Shown: in pieces, positions 22,051 to 31,144 of the stretch
Layout of the letters: every line of letters begins with the position of its first letter
Position numbering within the stretch: the first letter of the stretch is position 1
NCBI RefSeq assembly: GCF_014269205.2
Contig: NZ_JABWRY020000001.1
Span: 4,278,001-4,342,000 of the forward strand
Direction of reading: 5' to 3'
DNA from: Pseudomonas kermanshahensis
GTDB taxonomy: Bacteria > Pseudomonadota > Gammaproteobacteria > Pseudomonadales > Pseudomonadaceae
DNA: 64,000 nt
Position numbers and translations under genes: made by a program
The notes under the pieces: model-generated
The model's input: only the letters and a program-made list of their open reading frames with translations
Told to the model about the DNA's origin: nothing
Databases searched by the model: none

Positions 22051-23703
22051 ATGAAAACGTCTTCCCCCGGGGCCATCCGCGAATTGCTGGGCCTGCTCAA
22101 ACCCTACCGCCCAGCGGTCATCGTCTCGGTGCTGCTGGGCATGGTCGGCGGCCTGGCCGTGACCGCGCTGCTGGCCACCGTCAACCAGGGCCTGCATGCC
22201 CCCGATGGCATGAGCCAGGGCGTGATCCTGGCCTTCGCCGGCCTGTGCGTGCTGGCGCTGGTGAGCAGCGTGGCCGCCGACAGTGGCACCAACTACGTAG
22301 GCCAGAAGGTCATCGCCCGGCTGCGCAAAGACCTCGGCGCCAAGGTGCTGTCGGCGCCGATCGAGCAGATCGAGCGCTACCGCACCCACCGCCTGATCCC
22401 AGTGCTGACCCGCGACGTCGACACCATCAGCGACTTCGCCTTCGCCTTCGCCCCGCTGGCCATCTCGCTGACCACGGTGATCGGCTGCCTGGCCTACCTG
22501 GCCTGGCTGTCGTGGCCGATCTTCCTGATCACCCTGGTAGCGATCGGCATCGGCAGCGCCGTGCAGTACGTGGCCCGGCAAAAAGGCGTGGCCGGTTTCA
22601 ACGCCGCCCGCGATGCCGAGGACAACCTGCAAAAGCACTACTCGGCGATTGCCGAAGGCGCCAAAGAACTGCGCATCGACCGCCGCCGCCGCCATGCCAT
22701 GCTGACCAGCAACATCCAGGGCACCGCCGACTTCATCGCCAACACCCACATTCGCGCCATCAACATCTTCGTGGCCGCCAAGAGCCTCGGCTCGATGCTG
22801 TTCTTCGTGGTCATCGGCCTGACCCTGGCCCTGCAGTCGCTGTGGCCGAGCAACGACCCGGCCGTAATGAGCGGCTTCGTGCTGGTGCTGCTGTACATGA
22901 AAGGCCCGCTGGAGACGCTGATCGGCAACCTGCCGATTCTCGGCCGCGCGCAAGTGGCGTTCCGCCGCATCGCCGACCTGTCCGAGCGCTTTTCCTCGCC
23001 CGAACCGCACCTGCTGCTGGACCAGCCGGTCAAGCACACCGCCCCCGGCAGCGCGCACCTGGAGCTGCACAATGTCGAATACGCCTACCCACCGGTGGAC
23101 GGTAACGAACCCTTCCGCGTCGGGCCGGTGAACCTGAGCATCGCGCCGGGCGAGATCCTGTTCATCGTCGGCGAAAACGGCTGCGGCAAGACCTCGCTGA
23201 TCAAGCTGCTGCTGGGCCTGTATACCCCGCAACGCGGCGAAGTACGCCTGAACGGCAAGGCCGTTGACCCGCAGGGCCTGGACGACTATCGCCAGCTGTT
23301 CACCACCGTATTCGCCGACTACTACCTGTTCGAAGACCTGCCCGAGCACGAGCACAGCCTGCCCAGCGATGCCACGCGCTACCTGGAGCGGCTGGAAATC
23401 GCCCATAAGGTGAGCGTGCGCGATGGTGCGTTTACCACCACCGACCTTTCCACCGGCCAACGCAAACGCCTGGCGCTGGTCAACGCTTGGCTGGATGGCC
23501 GGCCGGTATTGGTGTTCGACGAATGGGCGGCGGACCAGGACCCGACCTTCCGCCGGGTGTTTTACACCGAGCTGCTGCCGGACCTGAAGCGGCTGGGCAA
23601 GACCATCATCGTGATCTCGCATGATGACCGCTACTTCGATACGGCGGACAAGGTGGTGCACCTGAGCCGCGGGAAGGTGGTCGAGGCGTTAGAGCCGGCG
23701 TGA
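22051..23703 (+). CDS. pvdE: Pyoverdine-precursor (ferribactin) exporter, ABC transporter
   Basis: 550 aa, the expected PvdE length. The N-terminal half is a six-helix membrane domain (residues ~20-300). The C-terminal ATPase has Walker A GENGCGKT (374-381), signature LSTGQ (466-470), Walker B VLVFDE (486-491) and switch His524. This is a fused half-transporter of the cyclic-peptide exporter family. PvdE moves the acylated, immature siderophore from cytoplasm to periplasm, where the chromophore is completed. It is divergent from the hydroxylase/NRPS operon, with a strong terminator directly after it. The Shine-Dalgarno is weak (GAG), so coupling to azurin translation or transcription is likely. 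Confidence 0.95.
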   Translation: MKTSSPGAIRELLGLLKPYRPAVIVSVLLGMVGGLAVTALLATVNQGLHAPDGMSQGVILAFAGLCVLALVSSVAADSGTNYVGQKVIARLRKDLGAKVLSAPIEQIERYRTHRLIPVLTRDVDTISDFAFAFAPLAISLTTVIGCLAYLAWLSWPIFLITLVAIGIGSAVQYVARQKGVAGFNAARDAEDNLQKHYSAIAEGAKELRIDRRRRHAMLTSNIQGTADFIANTHIRAINIFVAAKSLGSMLFFVVIGLTLALQSLWPSNDPAVMSGFVLVLLYMKGPLETLIGNLPILGRAQVAFRRIADLSERFSSPEPHLLLDQPVKHTAPGSAHLELHNVEYAYPPVDGNEPFRVGPVNLSIAPGEILFIVGENGCGKTSLIKLLLGLYTPQRGEVRLNGKAVDPQGLDDYRQLFTTVFADYYLFEDLPEHEHSLPSDATRYLERLEIAHKVSVRDGAFTTTDLSTGQRKRLALVNAWLDGRPVLVFDEWAADQDPTFRRVFYTELLPDLKRLGKTIIVISHDDRYFDTADKVVHLSRGKVVEALEPA

Positions 23704-23727
23704 AGTAGCGTAGCGCGGGCTTGGCTA

Positions 23728-23759
23728 GGGGCGGTCACGACAATGGCCGCCCTTTTTTT
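23728..23759 (+). terminator. Rho-independent terminator of azurin-pvdE
   Basis: GGGCGG (23729-23734) pairs with CCGCCC (23747-23752), followed by seven T residues (23753-23759), 25 bases after the pvdE stop. Confidence 0.85.
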
Positions 23760-23766
23760 GCGCTAT

Positions 23767-23804
23767 CTATAATGGCTCTATAATCGATCTATAAATCACT
23801 ATAA
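23767..23804. repeat. Four CTATAA iterons at helical spacing
   Basis: CTATAA begins at 23767, 23778, 23789 and 23799 (steps of 11, 11 and 10 bases), in an otherwise GC-rich genome. It lies between the pvdE terminator and the 3' end of the convergent lpxO gene. Phasing on one DNA face suggests protein binding, but no known operator was recognised. Confidence 0.6.
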
Positions 23805-23827
23805 ACCCCGAAAAAGGGTCGTCTGCA

Positions 23828-23849
23828 AGCGCCAGGAACACCTGGCGCT
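23828..23849 (-). terminator. Probable terminator hairpin of lpxO
   Basis: Perfect 9-bp stem AGCGCCAGG/CCTGGCGCT with loop AACA, 16 bases after the lpxO stop in its reading direction. The run of T (minus strand) comes only about 15 bases later, so efficiency is uncertain. Confidence 0.5.
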
Positions 23850-23864
23850 GCGGGCAATTAGCAA

Positions 23865-24800
23865 TCAGAACAACCAGCGGTACAACAGATACGCCACCAC
23901 CACCGCCAACACCGGCCGCAAAATGCGGTAAGCCTTGGGGTTGGCGCGCTTGAACTGCTTCACGTGGCTGCTGATCTTGTTGCTGAAACGCTTGCTCCAG
24001 GCATACGCCTGGTTGATCCCGCCGACGCGCTCGTCGTCGGTGTTCTGCGGCGCGGTGGCGCGGCCGAGGAAGGCACTGACTTGGCGGTTGATGCGGGTCA
24101 TCAGCGGGCTGCTCAGCGGGCGTTCGATGTCGCAGAACAAGATCACGCGGGTGACGTCGGTCTCGTTCTTGACCCAATGCACGTAGGTCTCATCGAACAT
24201 CACGTCCTCGCCGTCACGCCAGGCATACACCTGGCCATCGACGTAGATGCGGCAGTCTTCGGAATTGGGCGTGGACAAGCCCAGGTGATAGCGCAACGAG
24301 CCGGCGAACGGGTCGCGGTGCGGGTTCAGGTGGCTGCCACCGGGCAGCAAGGCGAACATCGCGCCCTTGACGTTGGGGATGCTGCTGACCAGCTCGACGG
24401 TGCGCGGGCACAGGGCCTCGGCCGACGGCAGCGGTTTGTCGTACCACTTCAGGTAGAAGCGCTTCCAGCCCTTCTTGAAGAACGAACCGAAGCCGGCGTC
24501 GTTGTCTTTTTCAGCTGCGCGAATATAGCCCTCGTCGAACAGGCGCATGGCCTCTTCGCGGATTTCCTGCCAGTTGTCCTTCAGCACATCCAGTTCAGGG
24601 AAGCGCTGGCGGTCCAGGTACGGCTTGGACGGCACGCCAGAAAACAGGTACATCAAGGCGTTATAGGGGGCGAACAGCGCCGAATGGTTGACGAACTGGC
24701 GCAACACCGGCAGGCGCGCCTTGCCGCGCAGGTGCACGAACAGCACGCTGCCGAAAAACACCAGCAGGACACCCGCCTTGGCTGCAAAGGAAAAGGTCAT
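23865..24800 (-). CDS. lpxO: Lipid A 2-hydroxylase-like Asp/Asn beta-hydroxylase family protein
   Basis: 311 aa. N-terminal membrane segment (~8-24), Fe(II)/2-oxoglutarate catalytic core with H161-x-D163 in NPHRDPF, H208 in VHWVKNE and R218 as probable co-substrate anchor, and a C-terminal membrane helix (AVVVAYLLYRW). This double-anchored layout is that of LpxO, which hydroxylates the secondary acyl chain of lipid A at the inner membrane. Pseudomonas genomes often carry two paralogues with different acyl-chain preference; which one this is cannot be told. It is convergent with pvdE and shows no operon partner. Confidence 0.85.
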   Translation of the reverse strand: MTFSFAAKAGVLLVFFGSVLFVHLRGKARLPVLRQFVNHSALFAPYNALMYLFSGVPSKPYLDRQRFPELDVLKDNWQEIREEAMRLFDEGYIRAAEKDNDAGFGSFFKKGWKRFYLKWYDKPLPSAEALCPRTVELVSSIPNVKGAMFALLPGGSHLNPHRDPFAGSLRYHLGLSTPNSEDCRIYVDGQVYAWRDGEDVMFDETYVHWVKNETDVTRVILFCDIERPLSSPLMTRINRQVSAFLGRATAPQNTDDERVGGINQAYAWSKRFSNKISSHVKQFKRANPKAYRILRPVLAVVVAYLLYRWLF

Positions 24801-24972
24801 GCAACACTCCTTGGAAAGGAAGCAGGCCTGCGCCGCCTGCTCCCGAAAAAATCATCCGGCCATCATAAACCCATCCCGCCCCGGTAAAAACAACCTGGAC
24901 GGGATCTCATTCATGAAGATTCTGCAATAAACCGGATTGCCGAGTGTTGCGCCTGATCAGAGGACGAGGCGA

Positions 24973-25947
24973 TTACTGCTGGTTTTCCTGCTCGCTGAAC
25001 ATATCGCTGAACAGCATGCTCGACAGGTAACGCTCGCCAGAGTCGGGCAGGATTACGACGATGGTCTTACCCTGCATCTCTGGTTTTTCGGCCAGGCGCA
25101 CTGCCGCTGCCATCGCTGCGCCACAGGAAATACCGCACAAAATGCCCTCTTCCTGCATCAGCCGAATGGCCATGGCCTTGGACTCTTCGTCAGTCACCGT
25201 CTCGACCTGGTCGACCATGGAAAGGTCGAGGTTCTTCGGCACGAAGCCCGCACCAATGCCCTGGATCTTGTGCGGGCTGGGCTTGAGTTCTTCACCGGCC
25301 AGGGTCTGGCTGATCAGCGGCGAGGCCACCGGCTCCACCGCCACCGAGAGGATCGACTTGCCCTGGGTCTGCTTGATGTAGCGCGAAACGCCGGTGATGG
25401 TACCGCCAGTGCCTACACCGGCCACCAGCACATCGACGGCGCCGTCGGTGTCGTTCCAGATCTCCGGGCCGGTGGTCTTTTCATGGATTGCCGGGTTGGC
25501 CGGGTTTTCGAACTGGCCTGGCTGGAAGTACTGGGCCGGGTCGGAGTTAACGATTTCGTTGGCCTTCTCGATGGCGCCCTTCATGCCCTTGGCCGGCTCG
25601 GTCAGCACCAATTCGGCACCCAAGGCCTTGAGCACTTTGCGCCGCTCCAAGCTCATCGAGGCCGGCATGGTCAGGATCAGCTTGTAGCCACGGGCGGCGG
25701 CAACGAACGCCAGGCCAATGCCGGTGTTGCCCGAGGTGGGCTCGACGATGGTCATGCCGGGCTTGAGCTTGCCGCTGCTTTCGGCGTCCCAGACCATGTT
25801 CGCGCCGATCCGGCATTTGACCGAATAGCCCGGGTTGCGCCCTTCGATCTTGGCCAGGATGGTCACCCCACGCGGGGCGATGCGGTTGATCTGCACCAGC
25901 GGCGTGTTACCGATGGAATGGGCGTTGTCTGCGTAGATACGGCTCAT
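24973..25947 (-). CDS. cysK: Cysteine synthase A (O-acetylserine sulfhydrylase)
   Basis: 324 aa from the ATG at 25947 (AAGGA eight bases upstream; the frame is open further but without homologous sequence). PLP-binding Lys44 in NPGYSVKCR, substrate loop TSGNTG and glycine loop GTGGTITG are present. It forms cysteine and acetate from O-acetylserine and sulfide. The full length matches CysK of type A rather than CysM. Monocistronic, divergent from the DUF748 gene. The 172-bp gap after it (to lpxO) holds only lpxO's upstream region; no other feature was seen there. Confidence 0.95.
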   Translation of the reverse strand: MSRIYADNAHSIGNTPLVQINRIAPRGVTILAKIEGRNPGYSVKCRIGANMVWDAESSGKLKPGMTIVEPTSGNTGIGLAFVAAARGYKLILTMPASMSLERRKVLKALGAELVLTEPAKGMKGAIEKANEIVNSDPAQYFQPGQFENPANPAIHEKTTGPEIWNDTDGAVDVLVAGVGTGGTITGVSRYIKQTQGKSILSVAVEPVASPLISQTLAGEELKPSPHKIQGIGAGFVPKNLDLSMVDQVETVTDEESKAMAIRLMQEEGILCGISCGAAMAAAVRLAEKPEMQGKTIVVILPDSGERYLSSMLFSDMFSEQENQQ

Positions 25948-26080
25948 GGCAGGGGTCCTTGAACATGAAGATGCAGGGAAAGACTTCAAGGGTAAGCCTG
26001 CCCCGTTGCCCCGTAAAGCCTGTTCGAACTCCCAGGCGGCGGCTGCGGTCAACCGCACATCCAGCCTAGGAGAACCTTCG

Positions 26081-27154
26081 ATGAAAGGTCGCTACCGCTG
26101 GCCGCTGGTCGGCCTGGCCAGCCTGGTCGTGCTGCTGGTGGCCCTGCACCTGGCCCTGCCCTACCTGGTGCGCGACTACCTCAACGACAAGCTGGCCGAC
26201 ATGGGTGACTACCGCGGCCAGGTCGTCGACGTCGACCTGGCCTGGTGGCGCGGCGCTTACCAGATCAACGGCCTGAAGATCGTCAAGACCAGCGGCAAGG
26301 TCCCGGTGCCGCTGCTCGATGCGCCCTTGATCGACCTGTCGGTGAGCTGGCACGCGTTGTGGTACGACCGCGCCGTAGTGGCCGAGGTGACCTTCGTGCG
26401 GCCAGCGCTGAACTTTGTCGATGGCGGCAGCAAGCAGGCGTCACAGACCGGCCGTGGCACCGATTGGCGCCAACAACTGGAAAAACTGCTGCCGATCACC
26501 CTCAACGAATTACGCATTGAAGACGGCGTGCTGACCTTTCGCAACTTCACCTCCAAGCCCCCCGTCAACCTCAAGGCCACCCAGCTCGACGCCAGCATTC
26601 GTAACCTGACCAACGTGCGCAACGAAAAAGGCCGGCGCGACGCCAGTTTCGACGCCCATGCCGTGTTGTTCGGGGATGCCAAGGTGGAGAGCCGCGCCAC
26701 CTTCGACCCGTTCAGCGACTTCGACGACTTCGAATTCCGCCTGCGCGCCACCGGCATTCAGTTGCGCAAGCTCAATGACTTTGCCAGCGCTTATGGCAAG
26801 TTCGACTTCAATGCCGGGCATGGCGACCTGGTGATCGAAGCCCAGGCTGAGAAAGGCCGGCTTACGGGCTATATCAAGCCGTTGCTGCGCGATGTCGATG
26901 TGTTCAACTGGCAGCAAGACGTGCAGAACAAGGACAAGGGCTTTTTCCGCTCGGTGTGGGAGGCGCTGGTGGGGGGCACCGAATCGGTGTTGAAAAACCA
27001 GCCGAAAAACCAGTTCGCCACCCGGGTGGAGCTTAGTGGCAGCGTGCACAAGCAGGATGTCAGTGCCTTCGAGGCGTTTTTGCAGATCCTGCGCAATGGC
27101 TTTGTCCAGGCGTTCAATGCCCGGTATGAGCAGCCTGCGCCAAAGTCCGACTGA
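26081..27154 (+). CDS. DUF748/AsmA-like membrane-anchored protein
   Basis: 357 aa from the ATG at 26081 (AGGAG eight bases upstream). One N-terminal membrane segment (~6-28), then a periplasmic domain with repeated beta-strand motifs, e.g. [18 protein letters not shown] and [13 protein letters not shown], typical of DUF748 and AsmA-family lipid-transfer-like proteins. The biological role is unknown; a link to the cell envelope is inferred from the family. Divergent from cysK, no operon partner. Confidence 0.8.
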   Translation: MKGRYRWPLVGLASLVVLLVALHLALPYLVRDYLNDKLADMGDYRGQVVDVDLAWWRGAYQINGLKIVKTSGKVPVPLLDAPLIDLSVSWHALWYDRAVVAEVTFVRPALNFVDGGSKQASQTGRGTDWRQQLEKLLPITLNELRIEDGVLTFRNFTSKPPVNLKATQLDASIRNLTNVRNEKGRRDASFDAHAVLFGDAKVESRATFDPFSDFDDFEFRLRATGIQLRKLNDFASAYGKFDFNAGHGDLVIEAQAEKGRLTGYIKPLLRDVDVFNWQQDVQNKDKGFFRSVWEALVGGTESVLKNQPKNQFATRVELSGSVHKQDVSAFEAFLQILRNGFVQAFNARYEQPAPKSD

Positions 27155-27198
27155 AAGCGCGTGACGGGGCATTCAGGGACTGAATACCCGGTCTGCGT

Positions 27199-27226
27199 TT
27201 GCAGGCGTCCGGGGCCGGGGTATAGT
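27199..27226 (+). promoter_or_regulatory. Candidate sigma-70 promoter for moxR-VWA pair
   Basis: TTGCAG at 27199-27204, 16-base spacer, TATAGT at 27221-27226. It lies upstream of a REP doublet that would be in the transcript leader. Motif reading only. Confidence 0.4.
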
Positions 27227-27251
27227 CGCTGACAAATGATAAACATGTGTT

Positions 27252-27347
27252 GCCTGTGCCGGCCCTTTCGCGGGGCAAGCCCGCTCCCACAGAGACTGCA
27301 TAACCCCAGTGGGAGCGGGCTTGCCCCGCGAAAGGGCCGGCACAGCC
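27252..27347. repeat. REP doublet (inverted pair)
   Basis: Two 35-40-bp P. putida REP units in inverted orientation (27252-27290 and 27309-27347) separated by 18 bases, forming one large palindrome. It sits 20 bases before the moxR-type gene. Confidence 0.9.
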
Positions 27348-27366
27348 ACCCGCAGAGGACACTCCC

Positions 27367-28212
27367 ATGAAGTTCGAAGGCACCCGCGACTACGTCGCCA
27401 CAGACGACCTGAAACTGGCGGTAAACGCGGCCATCACCCTCGAACGCCCGCTGCTGGTCAAAGGCGAACCGGGCACTGGCAAGACCATGCTCGCCGAACA
27501 GCTCGCCGCCTCCTTCGGCGCCCGCCTGATCACCTGGCACATCAAGTCCACCACCAAGGCCCACCAAGGCCTCTACGAGTACGACGCGGTCAGCCGCCTG
27601 CGCGACTCGCAGTTGGGCACCGATAAAGTCCACGATGTGCGCAACTACCTGAAAAAGGGCAAGCTCTGGGAAGCCTTCGAGGCTGAAGAGCGGGTCATCC
27701 TGCTGATCGACGAAATCGACAAGGCCGACATCGAGTTCCCCAACGACCTGCTGCAAGAACTCGACAAGATGGAGTTCTATGTCTACGAAACCGACGAGAC
27801 CATCAAGGCCAAGCAGCGCCCGATCATCATCATTACCTCGAACAACGAAAAAGAACTGCCCGACGCCTTCCTGCGCCGCTGCTTCTTCCACTACATCGCC
27901 TTCCCCGACCGCGCCACGCTGCAACAGATCGTCGACGTGCACTACCCGAACATCAAACAATCGCTGGTCAGCGAGGCGCTGGACGTGTTCTTCGACGTGC
28001 GCAAGGTGCCGGGCCTGAAGAAAAAGCCCTCCACCTCCGAGCTGGTCGACTGGCTCAAGCTGCTGATGGCCGACAACATCGGCGAAGCGGTGCTGCGCGA
28101 GCGTGACCCGACCAAGGCCATCCCACCCCTGGCGGGCGCCCTGGTGAAGAACGAGCAGGACGTTCAATTGCTCGAGCGCCTGGCGTTCATGAGCCGGCGC
28201 GGCAACCGCTGA
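27367..28212 (+). CDS. MoxR-family AAA+ ATPase
   Basis: 281 aa. Walker A GEPGTGKT (33-40), Walker B ILLIDEID (111-118), sensor region ITSNNEKELPDAFLRRC with arginine fingers. MoxR ATPases act as chaperones that insert cofactors or metals or remodel partner proteins, commonly working with a VWA-domain protein encoded next door. Here a VWA gene follows after 10 bp, so the two form an operon. The client is unknown. Confidence 0.92.
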   Translation: MKFEGTRDYVATDDLKLAVNAAITLERPLLVKGEPGTGKTMLAEQLAASFGARLITWHIKSTTKAHQGLYEYDAVSRLRDSQLGTDKVHDVRNYLKKGKLWEAFEAEERVILLIDEIDKADIEFPNDLLQELDKMEFYVYETDETIKAKQRPIIIITSNNEKELPDAFLRRCFFHYIAFPDRATLQQIVDVHYPNIKQSLVSEALDVFFDVRKVPGLKKKPSTSELVDWLKLLMADNIGEAVLRERDPTKAIPPLAGALVKNEQDVQLLERLAFMSRRGNR

Positions 28213-28222
28213 GGGGCCGGCC

Positions 28223-29401
28223 ATGCTGCTCAACCTGTTCAACGAAATGCGCGCGGCCAAGGTGCCGGTGTCGGTACGCGAACTGCTCGACCTGCTCAAT
28301 GCCCTGCAAAAACGCGTGGTGTTCGCCGACATGGACGAGTTCTACTACCTGGCACGGGCGATCCTGGTGAAGGACGAGCGGCATTTCGACAAATTCGACC
28401 GAGCATTCTCGGCCTACTTCAAGGGCCTGGAAAACCTCGACCGCCACCTTGAAGCGCTGATCCCCGAAGACTGGCTGCGCAAGGAGTTCGAGCGCTCGCT
28501 CACCGATGAAGAACGCGCGCAAATCCAGTCGCTGGGCGGCCTGGACAAGCTGATCGAGGAATTCAAGAAACGCCTCGAAGAGCAAAAGGAACGCCACGCC
28601 GGCGGCAACAAGTGGATCGGCACCGGCGGCACCAGCCCATTCGGTTCAGGCGGTTTCAACCCCGAAGGTATCCGCGTGGGCGAGGCTGGCAAACGCCAGG
28701 GCAAGGCGGTGAAGGTGTGGGACCAACGCGAGTACAAGAACCTCGACGACCAGGTCGAGCTGGGCACGCGCAACATCAAGCTGGCCTTGCGCCGGCTGCG
28801 CAAGTTCGCCCGTGAAGGCGCTGCCGAAGAGCTGGATATCGACGGCACCATCGACCACACCGCACGCGACGCCGGGTTGCTGAACATCCAGATGCGCCCG
28901 GAGCGGCGCAACACCGTCAAGCTGCTGTTGCTGTTCGACATCGGTGGCTCGATGGATGCCCACGTCAAAGTCTGCGAAGAGCTGTTTTCGGCCTGCAAGA
29001 CCGAGTTCAAGCACTTGGAGTATTACTACTTCCACAACTGCGTGTATGAGTCGGTGTGGAAGAACAACCTGCGCCGCACTTCCGAGCGCTTCTCCACCTT
29101 CGACCTGTTGCACAAGTACGGCGATGATTACAAGGTGGTGTTCGTCGGTGACGCGGCCATGGCGCCTTACGAGATCACCCAGCCGGGTGGCAGCGTGGAA
29201 CACTGGAACGAAGAGGCCGGGTATATTTGGATTCAGCGCTTCATGGAAAAATTCAAGAAAGTCATCTGGATCAACCCGTATCCAAAGCAGGCCTGGGACT
29301 ACACGGCGTCTACGCACCTGGTGCGGGATTTGATCGAGGACAAGATGTACCCGCTGACCTTGCAGGGGTTGGAGGATGGGATGCGGTACCTGTCTAAGTG
29401 A
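28223..29401 (+). CDS. VWA-domain protein of CoxE-like type, MoxR partner
   Basis: 392 aa. The N-terminal half is helical and charged, with a Gly-rich linker (~128-155). The C-terminal von Willebrand A domain has the metal-site motif DIGGSM (239-244) in the form D-x-G-x-S. CoxE/VWA proteins pair with MoxR ATPases as substrate adaptors. Tight spacing with the upstream ATPase gene supports a two-component chaperone. No predicted signal peptide, so cytoplasmic. Confidence 0.85.
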   Translation: MLLNLFNEMRAAKVPVSVRELLDLLNALQKRVVFADMDEFYYLARAILVKDERHFDKFDRAFSAYFKGLENLDRHLEALIPEDWLRKEFERSLTDEERAQIQSLGGLDKLIEEFKKRLEEQKERHAGGNKWIGTGGTSPFGSGGFNPEGIRVGEAGKRQGKAVKVWDQREYKNLDDQVELGTRNIKLALRRLRKFAREGAAEELDIDGTIDHTARDAGLLNIQMRPERRNTVKLLLLFDIGGSMDAHVKVCEELFSACKTEFKHLEYYYFHNCVYESVWKNNLRRTSERFSTFDLLHKYGDDYKVVFVGDAAMAPYEITQPGGSVEHWNEEAGYIWIQRFMEKFKKVIWINPYPKQAWDYTASTHLVRDLIEDKMYPLTLQGLEDGMRYLSK

Positions 29402-29410
29402 TATCGCTTG

Positions 29411-29530
29411 CACCGGCCTCTTCGCGCGACAAGCCCGCTCCCACAGGTTCAAGTGCAGTCCAGGTAGGGTGCTGTTCTTAGGGACAGCACCTTACCTGTG
29501 GGAGCGGGCTTGTCCCGCGAAGAGGCCGGT
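29411..29530. repeat. REP doublet enclosing a second hairpin
   Basis: Inverted REP units at the two ends (29411-~29448 and ~29494-29530). Between them is a separate 14-bp stem (29462-29475 with 29483-29496, one mismatch). It lies between the convergent VWA and pxpC genes and probably acts as a bidirectional terminator or 3'-end stabiliser. Confidence 0.85.
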
Positions 29531-29534
29531 AGCT

Positions 29535-30452
29535 TCACCGCCAACGGTTCAGATAACCCTGCTGTTCCCGCCAAGCCTCCTCCTGCACCACCGCCCTGAA
29601 CCGCACCACCGCCCCCGGCATGCACTGCGCCAATTGCGCCAGCGCCAACGGCGTCAACGCCCCCAATCGCGGATACCCGCCAATGGTCTGCCGATCATTG
29701 AGCAGCACGATCGGCTGCCCATCTGGCGGCACCTGCACCGCGCCCAGCGGGATCCCTTCGGAGATCATCGGCGCGCCCTGGTAAACCAGCTGTGGCCCAA
29801 GCAATCGGATCCCCATGCGGTCTGCGCGGCTGTCCAACGTCCAGTCACTGTTGAACGCTTCAAACAGGCTCATGCCGCTGAAGTCACCGATCTGCGCGCC
29901 CATCACCAGGTCGAGCACAGGCTTCGCCGAATACACAGGCCGCAACGCCCCAGGCACTTCGCGCAAGGCCGGGGATAAACCGACAAACGTCAGCCCCTGA
30001 CCTTTGCCAAGCGCTTCCCCTCGACCATCGATACCGCCTAATGCCTCACGTACAACGGTGGCGCAACTGCCTAGCACTGTCTCAGCCTGGAACCCGCCAG
30101 GCGCAGCAAGATAAGCGCGTACGCCCTGCTTGGGCTGCCTCAAAGTCAGCCGCTGGCCCTTGGCCAGAGCAAAACTGCGCCAAGGCGCCAGGGGCTGATC
30201 ATCAACCCGCGCATCCTGATCGGCGCCCGCCAAGGCCAGGACGCAATCGTGCTCGGCGACCACGCTGAATCCGCCCAGCGCCACCTCGATCACTGGCTCC
30301 CCCAGCGGGTTACCCAGCAACCAGTTGGCCCAATTCATCGCCACCCAGTCCAGCGCCCCGCCCTGGGTCACGCCTAGGTGGCGCACGCCAAACCGCCCGG
30401 CATCCTGCAATTGGCACAGCGCGGTGCTGGCCTCGATCTTCAACTGCGTCAT
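29535..30452 (-). CDS. pxpC: 5-oxoprolinase subunit C (biotin-dependent carboxylase-like)
   Basis: 305 aa. Family features DAGRFGVRHLGVTQGGALD, GAQIGDF and the C-terminal LNDRQTIGGYPRLG segment are characteristic of the KipA/PxpC family. PxpABC hydrolyses 5-oxoproline (pyroglutamate) to glutamate using ATP. Start codon overlaps the pxpB stop by 4 bp (ATGA), so translation is coupled. Confidence 0.9.
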   Translation of the reverse strand: MTQLKIEASTALCQLQDAGRFGVRHLGVTQGGALDWVAMNWANWLLGNPLGEPVIEVALGGFSVVAEHDCVLALAGADQDARVDDQPLAPWRSFALAKGQRLTLRQPKQGVRAYLAAPGGFQAETVLGSCATVVREALGGIDGRGEALGKGQGLTFVGLSPALREVPGALRPVYSAKPVLDLVMGAQIGDFSGMSLFEAFNSDWTLDSRADRMGIRLLGPQLVYQGAPMISEGIPLGAVQVPPDGQPIVLLNDRQTIGGYPRLGALTPLALAQLAQCMPGAVVRFRAVVQEEAWREQQGYLNRWR

Positions 30453-31144
30453 GCCTGCGCCTCCAGTGGGCTGTCATCACCCCCCAACGCCCTGAACTCG
30501 GCGTGGGAAACCGCCACGAAACGCACCCGATCCCCCGGTTGCAACAAGCTGTAGCCTTCGCGTTCACGGTCGAACAGGCGCACCGGGGTACGCCCGATCA
30601 GGTTCCAGCCGCCTGGCGATACCGCCGGGTAAGCGGCGGTCTGGCGCTCGGCGATACCCACGCTGCCCGCCGCCACACGCTTACGCGGGGTGCTCAGGCG
30701 CGGCGATGCCAGGCGCTCGTCCACCAGCCCCATGAAGCCGAAACCCGGGGCGAAGCCGAGGGCGAATACGGGGTATTCGCGCTCGCTGTGCAGGCGGATC
30801 ACCGCTTGCTCACTCAGGCCGGTGCGCGCCGCCAATACGGGCAATTCAGGGCCAACACTGGCGTCGTACCACACCGGAATCTCATGCCGACGGCCACCGC
30901 TGCCGGTGTCCGGCTGCAGCCCCTCCAGCGCTTGGGTGATCAGCGCCCTCGCCTGCCCAGGCGGCAGATCGAACTGCACCATCAGCGTGGTGTAGGAAGG
31001 CACCAAGTCCACCAGGTGCTTCCCGAACGCGGCGCTCAAGCGCTGGCTGGCCGCGAGCATCCACGGCATGTTGGCTTCATCGATGGTGTCGAACAGGCGC
31101 ACCATCAGGCTATCGAAGGCGACCACTTCAATGCGCAATTTCAT
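30449..31144 (-). CDS. pxpB: 5-oxoprolinase subunit B (KipI family)
   Basis: 231 aa. The allophanate-hydrolase subunit 1 fold is indicated by [12 protein letters not shown], the central [24 protein letters not shown] block and [15 protein letters not shown]. Overlaps pxpA upstream and pxpC downstream by 4 bp each. Works with PxpA and PxpC in ATP-dependent opening of 5-oxoproline. Confidence 0.9.
   Translation of the reverse strand: MKLRIEVVAFDSLMVRLFDTIDEANMPWMLAASQRLSAAFGKHLVDLVPSYTTLMVQFDLPPGQARALITQALEGLQPDTGSGGRRHEIPVWYDASVGPELPVLAARTGLSEQAVIRLHSEREYPVFALGFAPGFGFMGLVDERLASPRLSTPRKRVAAGSVGIAERQTAAYPAVSPGGWNLIGRTPVRLFDREREGYSLLQPGDRVRFVAVSHAEFRALGGDDSPLEAQA

Noticed and set aside
22033..23661. 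542-codon antisense frame over pvdE
   Set aside because: Gln/Gly/His-rich low-complexity translation with no motif; shadow of pvdE.
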